Positions 1 through 8,627 are shown, numbered from the stretch's first letter. The stretch: DNA of 64,000 nucleotides from Chloroflexota bacterium (GCA_026708115.1 JAPOVL010000035.1:124001-188000); one strand, 5' to 3'. Program-made: numbers and translations. Notes: generated by a model not told the origin, from the letters alone.

Positions 1-2
1 TT

Positions 3-695
3 GCGACGCGTAAACGGCGATCAGGCTATCTTGTCGTGGTTCGAGATGTAGAGTCCAACCTGTACAAGATAGCAAGTACTGGGAATTTGGCACAATATAT
101 CGATAAGGCGCTAAGCAAGGTCAGTCTCCTCTTCGGTCTGGAGTTGGTCATGGCCCTGGAGTCGTCAAACGTGTACGATGTCGAGAAAAACCTATCAATT
201 CTCTACCCGGCAAGGGACAAGAATGGATGGTTAAGTCTGTCGCCAGCTCAGTTGCAGGAAATCCGCAATCTTGGTTCGTCGGATGTTGTGCACGCTATCA
301 CCTTCGTTACACCCAAGACGCATTGGGGACTGGAATGTCTGCCCGCCCGTGCCTACAGAAAATACACGCAGCTCCAAGAGCCGGCAGGATATGTATGCAT
401 CGTACAAGGTGCAAAACGCGGCCAGCAATACAAGATTTGGCGTACCGACCAACTCAAAGATTCGGGCGGTTTATTTGGAATGCCCGGGCAGCTGAACAAT
501 CCGCATGATGCATTGTATTCGCCCGAACCCGTAAAATTCAAATGCATTATCCGGTCGGAGTACGCCAAGCCTTTCGAAGCATTCCTGAAAAAGCGGTACG
601 CTCGATTCAAAAGCAAGGGCGACTTGTTCAAGCTGGACGATTGGTACAAGTTAGAAAACGCACAACTGGACGAAATACGCAAACTAGGGATCTAA
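3..695 (+). CDS. Tandem GIY-YIG (T5orf172/MUG113-like) protein, 5'-truncated by the window
   Basis: The reading frame is open to the left edge, so the gene starts upstream; a GTG at 36 lies inside the first domain and is not a credible start. Two copies of one fold are visible. Copy 1 has GYLVVV (nt 24-41) then YKIAST; copy 2 has GYVCIV (from nt 387) then YKIWRT. Each copy ends with a W..L..(A)QL(Q/D)EIR(N/K)LG tail. This is the pattern of GIY-YIG-like T5orf172/MUG113 domains, often found in phage- and mobile-element-associated proteins. A canonical catalytic Arg/Glu/Asn set was not located with confidence, so nuclease activity is uncertain. Its stop is about 50 bp before the amidohydrolase operon, and it looks unrelated in function. 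Confidence 0.6.
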   Translation, partial: ATRKRRSGYLVVVRDVESNLYKIASTGNLAQYIDKALSKVSLLFGLELVMALESSNVYDVEKNLSILYPARDKNGWLSLSPAQLQEIRNLGSSDVVHAITFVTPKTHWGLECLPARAYRKYTQLQEPAGYVCIVQGAKRGQQYKIWRTDQLKDSGGLFGMPGQLNNPHDALYSPEPVKFKCIIRSEYAKPFEAFLKKRYARFKSKGDLFKLDDWYKLENAQLDEIRKLGI

Positions 696-743
696 TTGCC
701 TATAGCATAGCCTTTATGTGGTAAGGTAAATTTGGAAAAAACC

Positions 744-1925
744 ATGCAAACAACCAACAAACTCGACCAAATCCACATCGGCAAAAAAGGCGCAACCCCC
801 ATCGCCGCGCCCGGCTGGACCGCCAAACCCGCCGACCACGTCAAGCTGGTCGACTGCGATGTGCATCAAACCTTTTGCGAGCCCGAAGACCTGCTGCCTC
901 ATTTGCCCAAGTTTTACCAAGAGCACTTGCTCGATCAAGGCTTGCACTTGCCCGACCCCGGCTATGCCAACATGCCCTACCGCCGCTATCGATCCGACCT
1001 CAAGGATCCTGAGCTCAAGGCGCGAGAATTCAACTACTCGCTGGAGTTTACGCAAAAGGAATTGCTCGACCGCTGGCATATCGACTTTGCGCTGCTAACG
1101 GGACCGCCGCCCCTTTACGCTTGTGCCGGCTTGCCCGATCCGGACTGGGCAGCCGCGCTTTGCACCGCCTTTAACGACTGGACCATCGAGCACTGGCTGG
1201 ACAAGGATCCGCGCGTGGTCAACGCCATTCTGGTCGCGCCGAACGATCCAGCGCTGGCGGTCAAGGAGATTCACCGCCTGGCGCCGCGCAAGGACACGGT
1301 CGCCGTTCTGATGCCGATGTTGACGCCACAGCTATATGGCAAGCGCGTTTACCATCCGATATGGGAAGCCAGCGCCGAGCATGACTTGCCGGTGGTCGCG
1401 CATATTGTTGGCGACAGCCCAGGATCTACGCCAACCCCGGCCGGTTTCCCCAGCTACTACACAGAATACCGAATGATCCGCCCCAGCTTGGCCAGCGCCC
1501 AGGCCGCTTCGCTGATCGCTGAGGGCGTCTTCGAGCTGTATCCAAGCCTCAAATTCGCGTTTATCGAAGCGCAGCAAATGTGGGCGGCGCCGCTGATGTG
1601 GCATATGGACGCCGACTGGAAAGCGCTCGGCGACCAGACGCCTTGGCTCAAGCGCCTGCCCAGCGAGTATTTCCGCGAGCATATCCGCGTTGGCACACAG
1701 CCCATGCACGAGCCGCCGAAGAGCGAACAAGTTTACCAAATGCTGGAGATGCTGCACGCCGATGAGACCCTGATATTCTGCACAGATTTCCCGCATTGGG
1801 ACTGGAACGACCCGGTCACCGTCCTGCCCAAGCTGGATGAGCGCACACACCGGCGCATCTTCGCCGAGAACGCGCTCGACATGCTGCGCATCACCGATGA
1901 CATGATCGATGCGGTCGTGGCGTGA
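744..1925 (+). CDS. Amidohydrolase family 2 (ACMSD-type) metal-dependent hydrolase, copy 1
   Basis: 393 residues. A TTG at 732 is in frame, but the ATG at 744 is preferred: it matches the start and the exact length of the paralogue directly downstream. An N-terminal VDCDVH motif (D37, D39, H41) and a C-terminal TDFPHWDW motif (D348) mark the amidohydrolase_2 TIM barrel, whose members hydrolyse or decarboxylate cyclic or aromatic acids using a divalent metal. The first metal motif is DxxxH-like rather than HxH, as in several subfamilies of this group. No signal peptide, so cytoplasmic. It heads a run of two amidohydrolases, a Rieske ferredoxin, a VOC protein and an oxidoreductase, suggesting aromatic or heterocycle catabolism. 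Substrate unknown. Confidence 0.85.
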   Translation: MQTTNKLDQIHIGKKGATPIAAPGWTAKPADHVKLVDCDVHQTFCEPEDLLPHLPKFYQEHLLDQGLHLPDPGYANMPYRRYRSDLKDPELKAREFNYSLEFTQKELLDRWHIDFALLTGPPPLYACAGLPDPDWAAALCTAFNDWTIEHWLDKDPRVVNAILVAPNDPALAVKEIHRLAPRKDTVAVLMPMLTPQLYGKRVYHPIWEASAEHDLPVVAHIVGDSPGSTPTPAGFPSYYTEYRMIRPSLASAQAASLIAEGVFELYPSLKFAFIEAQQMWAAPLMWHMDADWKALGDQTPWLKRLPSEYFREHIRVGTQPMHEPPKSEQVYQMLEMLHADETLIFCTDFPHWDWNDPVTVLPKLDERTHRRIFAENALDMLRITDDMIDAVVA

Positions 1926-1967
1926 GCGGCATCGTCATCGGCAAATCATCTGTTTTGGAAGGAAACC

Positions 1968-3149
1968 ATGCAAACACCGGACAAACTAGAACAAATCCAC
2001 ATCGGCAAGAAGGGCGCAGCGCCGATCGCCGCGCCAGGTTGGACGGGCAAAAGCGCCGACAGAGTTAAACTCGTCGACTGCGACGTCCATCACAATTTCC
2101 ACGACCCCGAACAGCTCCTGCCCTACCTGCCCAAGTTCTACCAGGAACACCTGCTCGATCAGGGATTGCACCTGCCCGGCAGCGGCTACGCCAATACCCC
2201 CTTCCGCCGCACCCGTCCCGATATCAAAGACCCGGCCCTGCAAGAACGCGACTTCAACTTCTCGCTCGAGTTCACGCAAAAAGAACTGCTCGACCGCTGG
2301 CATATCGATTTCGCCCTCCTCACCGGTCCCCCCGTTTTCTACGGCTACGCCGGCTTGCCCGATCCCGATTGGGCCGCCGCGCTCTGCACCGCCTTCAACG
2401 ACTGGACCATCGAGCACTGGCTGGACAAAGACCCGCGCCTCGTCAACGCCATCCTCGTCGCGCCCAATGATCCCGCGCTGGCCGTCAAAGAGATCCACCG
2501 CCTGGCCCATCGTAAAGACACAGTTGCCGTCATGGTGCCCATGCAAAGTCCGCACCTCTTTGGCAAGCGCGCTTATCATCCCATCTGGGAAGCCTGCGCC
2601 GAGCACGATCTGCCGGTCGTCTCCCATATCGGCGGCGGCAGCCCGGGCTCAACGCCCACCCCGATCGGCTTCCCCAGTTACTATATGGAATCGCGCATGA
2701 CCCGCCCCAGCGTCGCCAGCGCCCAAGCCGCCTCGCTCATCGTCGAAGGCGTCTTCGAGAAATTCCCCAATTTCAAAGTCGCGCTCATCGAAGTCCAGCA
2801 GATGTGGGCCGTGCCGCTGATGTGGCACATGGATGCCGACTGGAAAGCCATCGGCGACCAAACGCCCTGGCTCAAGCGCCTGCCCAGCGAGTATTTCCGC
2901 GATCACATCCGCATCGGCAGCCAACCCATGCACGAGCCGCCCCAAACCGAGCAGGTCCAGCAAATGCTGGAAATGCTGCACGCCGACGAAACCCTGATCT
3001 TCTGTACCGATTTCCCGCATTTCGACTGGAACGACCCGGTCACCGTCCTGCCCAAACTGGACGATCATCATCACCGCCGCATCTTCGCCGAAAACGCCCT
3101 CGACATGCTGCGCATCACCGATGACATGATCGAGGCGGTTCTGGCGTGA
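1968..3149 (+). CDS. Amidohydrolase family 2 (ACMSD-type) metal-dependent hydrolase, copy 2
   Basis: 393 residues, ATG start with the ribosome binding site GGAAGGAAACC just upstream. It is the same length as copy 1 and roughly four fifths identical by eye. Differences cluster after VDCDVH (HNFHD here, QTFCE in copy 1), around residues 70-95, and in the loop after the PVVSHIGGG segment, all regions likely to line the active site. VDCDVH and TDFPHFDW are both kept. The pair most simply arose by tandem duplication followed by substrate-specificity divergence. The 3' end overlaps the Rieske gene by four bases (GTGA), so the two are probably translationally coupled. Confidence 0.85.
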   Translation: MQTPDKLEQIHIGKKGAAPIAAPGWTGKSADRVKLVDCDVHHNFHDPEQLLPYLPKFYQEHLLDQGLHLPGSGYANTPFRRTRPDIKDPALQERDFNFSLEFTQKELLDRWHIDFALLTGPPVFYGYAGLPDPDWAAALCTAFNDWTIEHWLDKDPRLVNAILVAPNDPALAVKEIHRLAHRKDTVAVMVPMQSPHLFGKRAYHPIWEACAEHDLPVVSHIGGGSPGSTPTPIGFPSYYMESRMTRPSVASAQAASLIVEGVFEKFPNFKVALIEVQQMWAVPLMWHMDADWKAIGDQTPWLKRLPSEYFRDHIRIGSQPMHEPPQTEQVQQMLEMLHADETLIFCTDFPHFDWNDPVTVLPKLDDHHHRRIFAENALDMLRITDDMIEAVLA

Positions 3150-3541
3150 CCGGCATCGTCGTCGGCAAAGTCGCCGATATCCCGGAAGGCGGGCGCAAAA
3201 TCATCGTGCCCTTCCGCGGCCGCGCCGGCATCGGCATCTTCAACGTCAAGGGCGCCTTCTACGCCCTGCGCAATATCTGCCCCCATAAACGCGGACCCCT
3301 CTGCACCGGCGAGGTAGCCGGCCGCAGCAGCGCCCACGCCCCGCCCTCGCTCACCGACGGCTTCGTCGATTACGAGCGCGATGGCGAAATCATCCGCTGC
3401 CCCTGGCACGCCTGGCAATTCGACATCGCCACCGGCCAATGCCTGGCCGATCCCGCTGTCCGCGTCAAGACCTACCCCATCATCGTCGACGGCGACGACC
3501 TCATCGTCGATGTCGATGTCAGCGACTTCATCCGCGAATGA
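3146..3541 (+). CDS. Rieske [2Fe-2S] ferredoxin-like protein
   Basis: 131 residues, GTG start overlapping the stop of the upstream gene by four bases. Cluster-binding motifs are C45-P-H47 and C85-P-W-H88. The two boxes are separated by about 37 residues, longer than in most Rieske ferredoxins because of an Ala/Ser/Pro-rich insertion (residues about 57-75). A small soluble Rieske protein normally delivers electrons to a ring-hydroxylating oxygenase or is itself the N-terminal domain of one, but no oxygenase alpha subunit lies beside it. It may serve an oxygenase encoded elsewhere, or act with the adjacent amidohydrolases in an unknown redox step. Confidence 0.85.
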   Translation: MTGIVVGKVADIPEGGRKIIVPFRGRAGIGIFNVKGAFYALRNICPHKRGPLCTGEVAGRSSAHAPPSLTDGFVDYERDGEIIRCPWHAWQFDIATGQCLADPAVRVKTYPIIVDGDDLIVDVDVSDFIRE

Positions 3542-3612
3542 AGACATGAATAGCAAACGACGCGCCTTTCAAGCTCGTTTTGCGCGAAGCGACAGATCTT
3601 AAGGAAACTGCA

Positions 3613-4020
3613 ATGAATAAACTATCCGCGGAGCCGAAAAAATTGTATCTGGCCGCCTTTCCCTTCGCCGACGATGTCCTCGCCCTGCCGGTAGCAGACA
3701 TTTCGCAAGCTGTGAAATGGTATGGCCATGCCTTTGGACTTAAAGAGATAGAAAGACGTGACAGCCCGCTGCCAGCAGTGATTATGGAGCGGGACGGCCT
3801 GCAGATCGGTTTCGCTGTCAACGGCGGCAATGCCGCAGATGAGGGCGCGGCAATTCTGGTCGCCGATATCCAGCAGGCCCGCGACGAACTGGAAGCAAAA
3901 GGCATCAATACCGTCAACTGGCGTGTGGACGAGCGGGACGGAGAAAAGTTCCAAGTCTTTTTTGTTGTCGCGCCAGATGGATTATGCTTCTATTTCCATC
4001 AGCCGATTGACGCGACCTAG
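3613..4020 (+). CDS. VOC (glyoxalase/bleomycin-resistance/dioxygenase) family protein
   Basis: 135 residues from the ATG at 3613, which has AAGGAA (3601-3606) as ribosome binding site; a longer non-ATG start at 3580 is less likely. The sequence has the VOC pattern: an N-terminal strand (VLALPVADISQAVKWYGHAF), a central DGLQIGFAV segment and a C-terminal VAPDGLCFYFHQP strand. VOC proteins are metal-dependent lyases, isomerases, ring-cleaving dioxygenases or binding proteins. Which one this is cannot be told from sequence. It follows the Rieske gene by about 70 bp in the same direction and is probably part of the same catabolic set. Confidence 0.75.
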   Translation: MNKLSAEPKKLYLAAFPFADDVLALPVADISQAVKWYGHAFGLKEIERRDSPLPAVIMERDGLQIGFAVNGGNAADEGAAILVADIQQARDELEAKGINTVNWRVDERDGEKFQVFFVVAPDGLCFYFHQPIDAT

Positions 4021-4097
4021 GCTTGCCGGGTCCGCCGCGCAAAAGACCGTGCGCAGGGCATAAGAAACAAATAGCTTGTCAAGATAGGAAAAGCGCA

Positions 4098-5141
4098 ATG
4101 CCGACAAATCAGAGACCGATCCGCCTCGGCGTCATCAACTTCGCCCACGGCCATGTGCTCAGCTATTGCCGCGCCATCGCCGACTTCGCCGACGCCGACG
4201 TCGTCGCCGCCTGGGACGACGACCACCAGCGCGGCCAGACGCATGCCGCCGAGTTCGGGCTGGATTGGGAGCCCGATCTCGATCAATTCTTGGCGCGCCA
4301 AGATATCGACGCCGTTTTTGTCACCAGTCCCACCAACAAACACGCCGAGCACGTCATCGTTGCCGCCGAAGCCGGGCTGCACGTCCTCTTGCAAAAGCCG
4401 ATGGCGCTGACGCTGGCAGACTGCGATGCCATCATCGATATCATCAATCGCACCGGCGTCAAGTTCAGCATGTGCTACCAGATGCGTGGCGATCCCATCA
4501 ACCAAAAAATGAAAGCGCTGATCGACGAAGGCGCTGTCGGCAATATCGCCGTAGTCCGCCGCCGCCACGCCATCCCCGCTCTGCTCAACCAATCCTGGGC
4601 CGTCCCCGGCAACTGGCACATTGACCCCACCCAGAACATGGGCATGTTCATGGACGATGCCTCGCACGCCGCCGACTGGTTCTACTGGATGCTGGGACGT
4701 CCCGTCAGCGTGATGGCCGAGATCGACAATATCATCACCGATATCGCGCCCGACGACAACGGCATCGCCATCTACCGCTTCAGCAAGGGCGAGATCGGCA
4801 TCCTCTTCAACAGTTCCACCCAGTTGGCCGCCGAAGCCACCACCGAAATCTACGGCGATGCCGGCACCATCCACCAAAACTACGGCGACGCGCCCTCAAC
4901 CCTGCTCCCCCCGGACGGCAGTCCGCTGAAGATCTTCCGTGCCGGCGCCCAAGACTGGGAGAGGTTCGACTTCCCGTTTGTGCCGCACGGCTCGCGCATA
5001 CATGCCCTCGCCCGCCCGTTGGTCGACTTCATCAAAGGCCAGGGTCCACCGCTGGCCACGGCGAAGGACGGCAAAGTCTGCATCGAGATGATCCTGGGCG
5101 CTTATCAATCGGCACGCAAGGGGCAGCGTATCTACTTTTAG
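4098..5141 (+). CDS. Gfo/Idh/MocA family NAD(P)-dependent oxidoreductase
   Basis: 347 residues from the ATG at 4098, which follows AGGAAAAGCGCA. The N-terminal Rossmann segment reads IRLGVINFAHGH, where the usual GxGxxG loop is altered. VTSPTNKHAEHV and LQKPMALTLADCD follow; the latter corresponds to the EKP motif with its catalytic Lys kept and Glu replaced by Gln. A C-terminal GFO_IDH_MocA_C fold follows (GNWHIDPTQNMGMFMDDASH). Family members oxidise or reduce sugar, inositol and related polyol substrates. It ends the first catabolic run, and a long stem-loop overlaps its stop codon. Substrate unknown. Confidence 0.85.
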   Translation: MPTNQRPIRLGVINFAHGHVLSYCRAIADFADADVVAAWDDDHQRGQTHAAEFGLDWEPDLDQFLARQDIDAVFVTSPTNKHAEHVIVAAEAGLHVLLQKPMALTLADCDAIIDIINRTGVKFSMCYQMRGDPINQKMKALIDEGAVGNIAVVRRRHAIPALLNQSWAVPGNWHIDPTQNMGMFMDDASHAADWFYWMLGRPVSVMAEIDNIITDIAPDDNGIAIYRFSKGEIGILFNSSTQLAAEATTEIYGDAGTIHQNYGDAPSTLLPPDGSPLKIFRAGAQDWERFDFPFVPHGSRIHALARPLVDFIKGQGPPLATAKDGKVCIEMILGAYQSARKGQRIYF

Positions 5142-5198
5142 CGGAAAGCGCGCGCCCGCTCAAGTACTTTACAGCAAAAGCCAAGCCTGGCTTTCCGC
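5141..5198 (+). terminator. Long stem-loop after the oxidoreductase, with a competing inner hairpin
   Basis: GCGGAAAGC (5141-5149) pairs with GCTTTCCGC (5190-5198), a 9-bp stem with a 40-nt loop. AAAGCC (5177-5182) can instead pair with GGCTTT (5189-5194). The two hairpins share bases and exclude each other. There is only a short T run afterwards, so termination is likely but weak. The rest of 5199-5422 holds no gene I can support. Confidence 0.4.
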
Positions 5199-5422
5199 CC
5201 GTTTGACGCGCGTCATCCCGCACATCATCCGCTTTGTATATCAAATTTGCGGTGACTATCTTAGATCCCACGAGGATGCACTTCCGTTTGCAAAGTACAC
5301 CGTATGGGAATCGGCTCCCGAGACATGCCAGCCGTCGAGCGCCTTTGCAGCTTGCGATGCTTTCAGCTATACTTTCCCTGCTAGAAAACTATCGTACTGT
5401 TTGACTTGAAGGAGCAACGCAC

Positions 5423-7003
5423 ATGAATCGCTTCAAACACGTGTTATTACTTTTCACTCTGCTTGCGCTCATACTGTCGGTCTTCGGCACCGCGCTGGCG
5501 GACGACAAAATACTCGTGATCGGCTGGTCGGAAAACACGGACGCCTACGACCCGGCGAACGGATTCACCCATTCGACCCACATCATCAATCACGTCACCT
5601 ACAGCCAATTGGTCACATTCCCGGACGAAGACGCCAGCCAGATCTTGCCGCAACTAGCCGAAAGCTGGGAAATATCCGAGGACGGCACGGTCTATACTTT
5701 CTCGCTGCGGCAGGACGCCACCTTTGCCAACGGCGACGATATCACCGCCGACGATGTTGTCTTCTCGATCCAGCGCCTGCAAAACTACAACGGTAATCCG
5801 TCGTTCCTGGCCGATGGCATTGATTCGGTAGAAGCGATAGATGACGACACCGTCGCCTTTACCTTGCCCGCCGCTCGTCCGTCCTTCTTGTCCGAGATCA
5901 CCAGCGCGGTATTCAGCGTCACCGACGCCGATGTAGTCATGGCAAACGGCGGCACGGATGCGATGGACGCGGCCGAGACAGATACCGCCGGCGCTTATCT
6001 GGACAGCACGTCAGCCGGTTCCGGTCCCTACGTTTTGGAGAACTGGGAGCCGCAGAATCGCACCGAATTGGTCCGCAACGAGAACTACTGGGGCGATCAG
6101 CCCCACTTTGACCGCGTGATCTTCATCCACATGCCGGAAGGCGCCACGCAAAAGGCGGCGCTGGAGGCGGGCGATATCGACCTGGCATTTGACCTCAGCC
6201 CCGATCAAGTGGCAGGATTGGAGGGCAATGAAGCAATCGAGATCTATCGCGGACCCAGCACCCTGACCCACTTCGTGATCATGAATACCGAAGAAGAAAA
6301 GAGCGGGCCCTTCGCCAATCCGACCGTTCAACTCGCCGTGCGTTATGCCCTGGATTACGAGGGTTACAAGACGCTCTGGGGTGGCGTGACGCCTGGCACC
6401 AACATGTGGGTTGGCTTCTTCTCCGCCTTTGGCGAGGACCGCGCTTTCTCCCGCGATCTAGACAAAGCCCGCGAATTGCTGGCGGAAGCCGGTTACGCCG
6501 ACGGGCTCGAGATGGAGCTTGAGTACCCCGATATGGTCTATGGCGGCGTCAGCTTCAACACCAATGCCCAGAAGATCCAGGCGGACCTGGCGGAAGTCGG
6601 CATCAATGTTACGCTTTTGCCGGGTGAAATCCAGGTCGCGCTCGAGCGCTACCGCAGTGGCGACCATGGCGTCGGCTACTGGCTCTGGGGTCCGGATATC
6701 CTTGACCCGCTGGACTTCCTCAGCTTCATGCCGCCCGGCAAGGTCGCGACCGAACGCAATAACTGGCAGCTGGACAGTCTGCCGCAAGACATTCAGGATA
6801 TGATCGCGGCAGCCAAGGTCGCCAGCGACCCGGACGAGCGTATGGCGCTCTTCACCGCGCTGCAAGAATACACCCAGCAGCACGGTCCCTTCGCGCCGTT
6901 TAACGTGCCCGAAGTGGCGACTGCCTATCGGTCCGATCTACAGGGTTATATCTGGCATCCGCACTGGCTTCTGGATGTGGCTATCCTAAGCAGGGCGGAG
7001 TAA
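5423..7003 (+). CDS. ABC transporter solute-binding protein, family 5 (peptide/oligosaccharide type)
   Basis: 526 residues, ATG after GAAGGAGCAACGCAC. Residues 1-27 form a Sec signal peptide ending ALADD; there is no lipobox cysteine. The mature part has the SBP_bac_5 hallmarks: YDPANGFTHST near the N-terminus, LAESWEISEDGTVYTFSLRQ at about 75-94, TADDVVFSIQRL, a GSGPYVLE hinge and NENYWGDQPHFDRV. Family members capture peptides, glycans, nickel or other solutes for Dpp/Opp permeases. No permease or ATPase gene is adjacent; the gene is closed by its own strong terminator, so it must work with a transporter encoded elsewhere. Ligand unknown. Confidence 0.9.
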   Translation: MNRFKHVLLLFTLLALILSVFGTALADDKILVIGWSENTDAYDPANGFTHSTHIINHVTYSQLVTFPDEDASQILPQLAESWEISEDGTVYTFSLRQDATFANGDDITADDVVFSIQRLQNYNGNPSFLADGIDSVEAIDDDTVAFTLPAARPSFLSEITSAVFSVTDADVVMANGGTDAMDAAETDTAGAYLDSTSAGSGPYVLENWEPQNRTELVRNENYWGDQPHFDRVIFIHMPEGATQKAALEAGDIDLAFDLSPDQVAGLEGNEAIEIYRGPSTLTHFVIMNTEEEKSGPFANPTVQLAVRYALDYEGYKTLWGGVTPGTNMWVGFFSAFGEDRAFSRDLDKARELLAEAGYADGLEMELEYPDMVYGGVSFNTNAQKIQADLAEVGINVTLLPGEIQVALERYRSGDHGVGYWLWGPDILDPLDFLSFMPPGKVATERNNWQLDSLPQDIQDMIAAAKVASDPDERMALFTALQEYTQQHGPFAPFNVPEVATAYRSDLQGYIWHPHWLLDVAILSRAE

Positions 7004-7037
7004 GTGCCTACATCCCCATTTCTATAGCAAGCTATAC

Positions 7038-7064
7038 GGGCGACCCGGCGGGTCGCCCTTTTTT
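7038..7064 (+). terminator. Rho-independent terminator of the orphan SBP gene
   Basis: GGGCGACCC (7038-7046), loop GGC, GGGTCGCCC (7050-7058), followed directly by six T (7059-7064). A perfect 9-bp stem with a T tract, 35 bp after the SBP stop. Confidence 0.92.
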
Positions 7065-7157
7065 GTTTAAGCCTATTGGAAACGGAAGTAATATCAAGTT
7101 AGTCATGCGAAAAAGCGCGGCGCTCTTGAACCTGGCGTTTGCGCGGCAAACCAGAGT

Positions 7158-7367
7158 CTAGCCCGCCCCGCGCGCCGCGCGCGGATCTGCCGGCGGCGGA
7201 TCCAGCGGACTCACCCAGTGCGAGACATCCGCCAACGAAAGGCTTTCGCGCAGGCTTTGCCAGGCTTCGCCCGCTTCTCGGCAGCCTGCCGCAATATCCG
7301 ATAATGCCATAGCTTCAAGAAGCTGAGCCGCCTCCTCAAGGGAGAAAAAGCAATGGTATTGAACCAT
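7158..7367 (-). CDS. Possible small hypothetical protein (69 residues)
   Basis: A minus-strand frame of 69 codons with an AAAGG nine bases before its ATG. The predicted protein starts with an acidic, helix-prone stretch (SLEEAAQLLEAMALSD) and ends in a Pro/Ala-rich tail. I recognise no family. It sits in the 520-bp gap between the SBP terminator and the GntR gene and would be read divergently from the regulator. The rest of this gap (7065-7157 and 7368-7507) shows nothing I can name. It may be spurious. Confidence 0.3.
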   Translation of the reverse strand: MVQYHCFFSLEEAAQLLEAMALSDIAAGCREAGEAWQSLRESLSLADVSHWVSPLDPPPADPRAARGAG

Positions 7368-7507
7368 CTGATAACCTTTACTGAAGCAAACTGCCGCACG
7401 TTCTGTTCATGCGGCTGCCATTGTCGGAAAACGCGAAAAGGATCGCTCGTATGGCGGTCAACATTCACCGACAAGTACGATGACCCTTTATGTCTCAGCA
7501 AAAGATT

Positions 7508-7536
7508 TGACAGTACGGCCAAAATCAGATAAGCTA
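7508..7536 (+). promoter_or_regulatory. Sigma-70-like promoter of the GntR regulator
   Basis: A perfect TTGACA -35 box (7508-7513), 17-bp spacer, and a weak -10 TAAGCT (7531-7536). The expected start of transcription falls at about 7543, right at the inverted repeat 7545-7557. Confidence 0.5.
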
Positions 7537-7544
7537 TTCTCAAG

Positions 7545-7557
7545 ATATCAAATATCA
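7545..7557 (+). promoter_or_regulatory. Inverted repeat, candidate autoregulatory operator
   Basis: GATAT-CAA-ATATC, a 5-bp inverted repeat 30 bp before the GntR start codon and at the predicted transcription start. That is the position expected for self-repression by a GntR/FCD protein. The core TATCAAATAT also occurs at 30474-30483, and a variant TATCAAATTT at 5239-5248. Confidence 0.35.
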
Positions 7558-7586
7558 TAACTGGATTATTATATATCACAATAAGC

Positions 7587-8339
7587 ATGATACAAGATAC
7601 TCTGAATCGGGCTGCGGATCGAAAATTACGTGGGCCGTCGCTGAATGTTGTTGCTCAAAATCACATCAAAGATTACATCATTGAGCATAACCTCAAGCCA
7701 GGTGACCCATTGCCACCAGAAGGCAAGTTTTCTCAAGAACTGGGTGTTAGTCGCGGCCCGGTTCGAGAAGCTGTGAAGTCATTAGAATCTCTCGGCATTA
7801 TTGAAGTACGTCACGGCGAAGGCCTGTTTGTCCGGGAGTGGAATTTCGACCCGGTACTGGCAACGCTGCAATTCGGTATGCGTGTCAGCCCGGAAACCCT
7901 GGTGGAGCTGTATCAGATTCGAAAATGGTTGGAAATCGCCGTGATCGGAGATGCTGTCAACAGAATATCAGATGATGAACTGATACAGCTTGATATAGTG
8001 ATGCTGCAATGGGAACTTGCCATGAAGGCGGGCGAAGAATACATCCAATATGATGAAGAGTTTCATCGCATCATTCTGGGTACTTTGCAGAATCAAACAC
8101 TGATGAAGCTGTTCACTTCATTTTGGTTGGCATTCAACAATCAAAAACGCGCAGAGCTGTATTCCCATGATCATCGCAGCGTCATTGACGCGCACCGTAA
8201 CGTTGTGCAAGCCATTAAAGACCGCGATCCGGACCAGGCACGGCAAGCGCTTCAACAGCAGTTTCTGGGTTTCCAGGAACGCATCAGAAAAATAGTTGAC
8301 CAGGAGCAGCAGCAACAGCCAGGAGAAGGCAAGGAATAG
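7587..8339 (+). CDS. GntR family transcriptional regulator, FadR/FCD type
   Basis: 250 residues, ATG start. The N-terminal winged helix-turn-helix (about residues 20-90) shows the GntR signature: IIEHNLKPGDPLPPEGKFSQ, then LGVSRGPVREAVKSLESLGI and the wing VRHGEGLFV. The C-terminal all-helical FCD ligand domain (about 105-235) carries the acidic/His metal-site pattern (YDEEFHRIIL; later SVIDAHRNVV). Such repressors sense small organic acids and are released from DNA by ligand. It probably regulates a neighbour: the orphan SBP upstream or the P450/sugar-transport operon downstream. A low-complexity Gln run (DQEQQQQPGEGKE) ends the protein. The codon usage is more AT-rich than its neighbours, hinting at a different origin. 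Confidence 0.9.
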   Translation: MIQDTLNRAADRKLRGPSLNVVAQNHIKDYIIEHNLKPGDPLPPEGKFSQELGVSRGPVREAVKSLESLGIIEVRHGEGLFVREWNFDPVLATLQFGMRVSPETLVELYQIRKWLEIAVIGDAVNRISDDELIQLDIVMLQWELAMKAGEEYIQYDEEFHRIILGTLQNQTLMKLFTSFWLAFNNQKRAELYSHDHRSVIDAHRNVVQAIKDRDPDQARQALQQQFLGFQERIRKIVDQEQQQQPGEGKE

Positions 8340-8501
8340 CGTGGCAGATTGCCAATCACTTGCCGGAGCCGAAACGCTTTTTGTGAGAGCTGGTCGCAGA
8401 AAAGGACTGCACAAAATGTTTCAAGCTCGTGGCGATCACGCAATCAAGAGCCGCTTGGCGGCAGCGAAATGGTCTGCCCGCTCGCGCAAAACTGTAAGCC
8501 G

Positions 8502-8526
8502 TCTCGTCGCTTGAGCGACGCGGTTT
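8502..8526 (+). repeat. Dispersed hairpin repeat, copy 1
   Basis: A 25-bp element matching 39523-39547 at 24 of 25 positions. It contains the hairpin CGTCGC-TTGA-GCGACG followed by CGGTTT. It lies in the 322-bp gap 8340-8661 between the GntR gene and the Tat SBP; the rest of that gap has no gene I can support. Confidence 0.6.
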
Positions 8527-8627
8527 GCGTCAACAGCGCATGACAAACAGCCCATGGCGCGCGGTAGAAAAGGAGGTATTCGACAGACTGCGCCGGTTCG
8601 TTTCGCTTCGAACAGAAGCAAAAATGG

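Noticed and set aside
744..3149. The two amidohydrolases as an assembly duplication
   Set aside because: They differ throughout at both DNA and protein level, so they are true paralogues, not a repeated contig segment.
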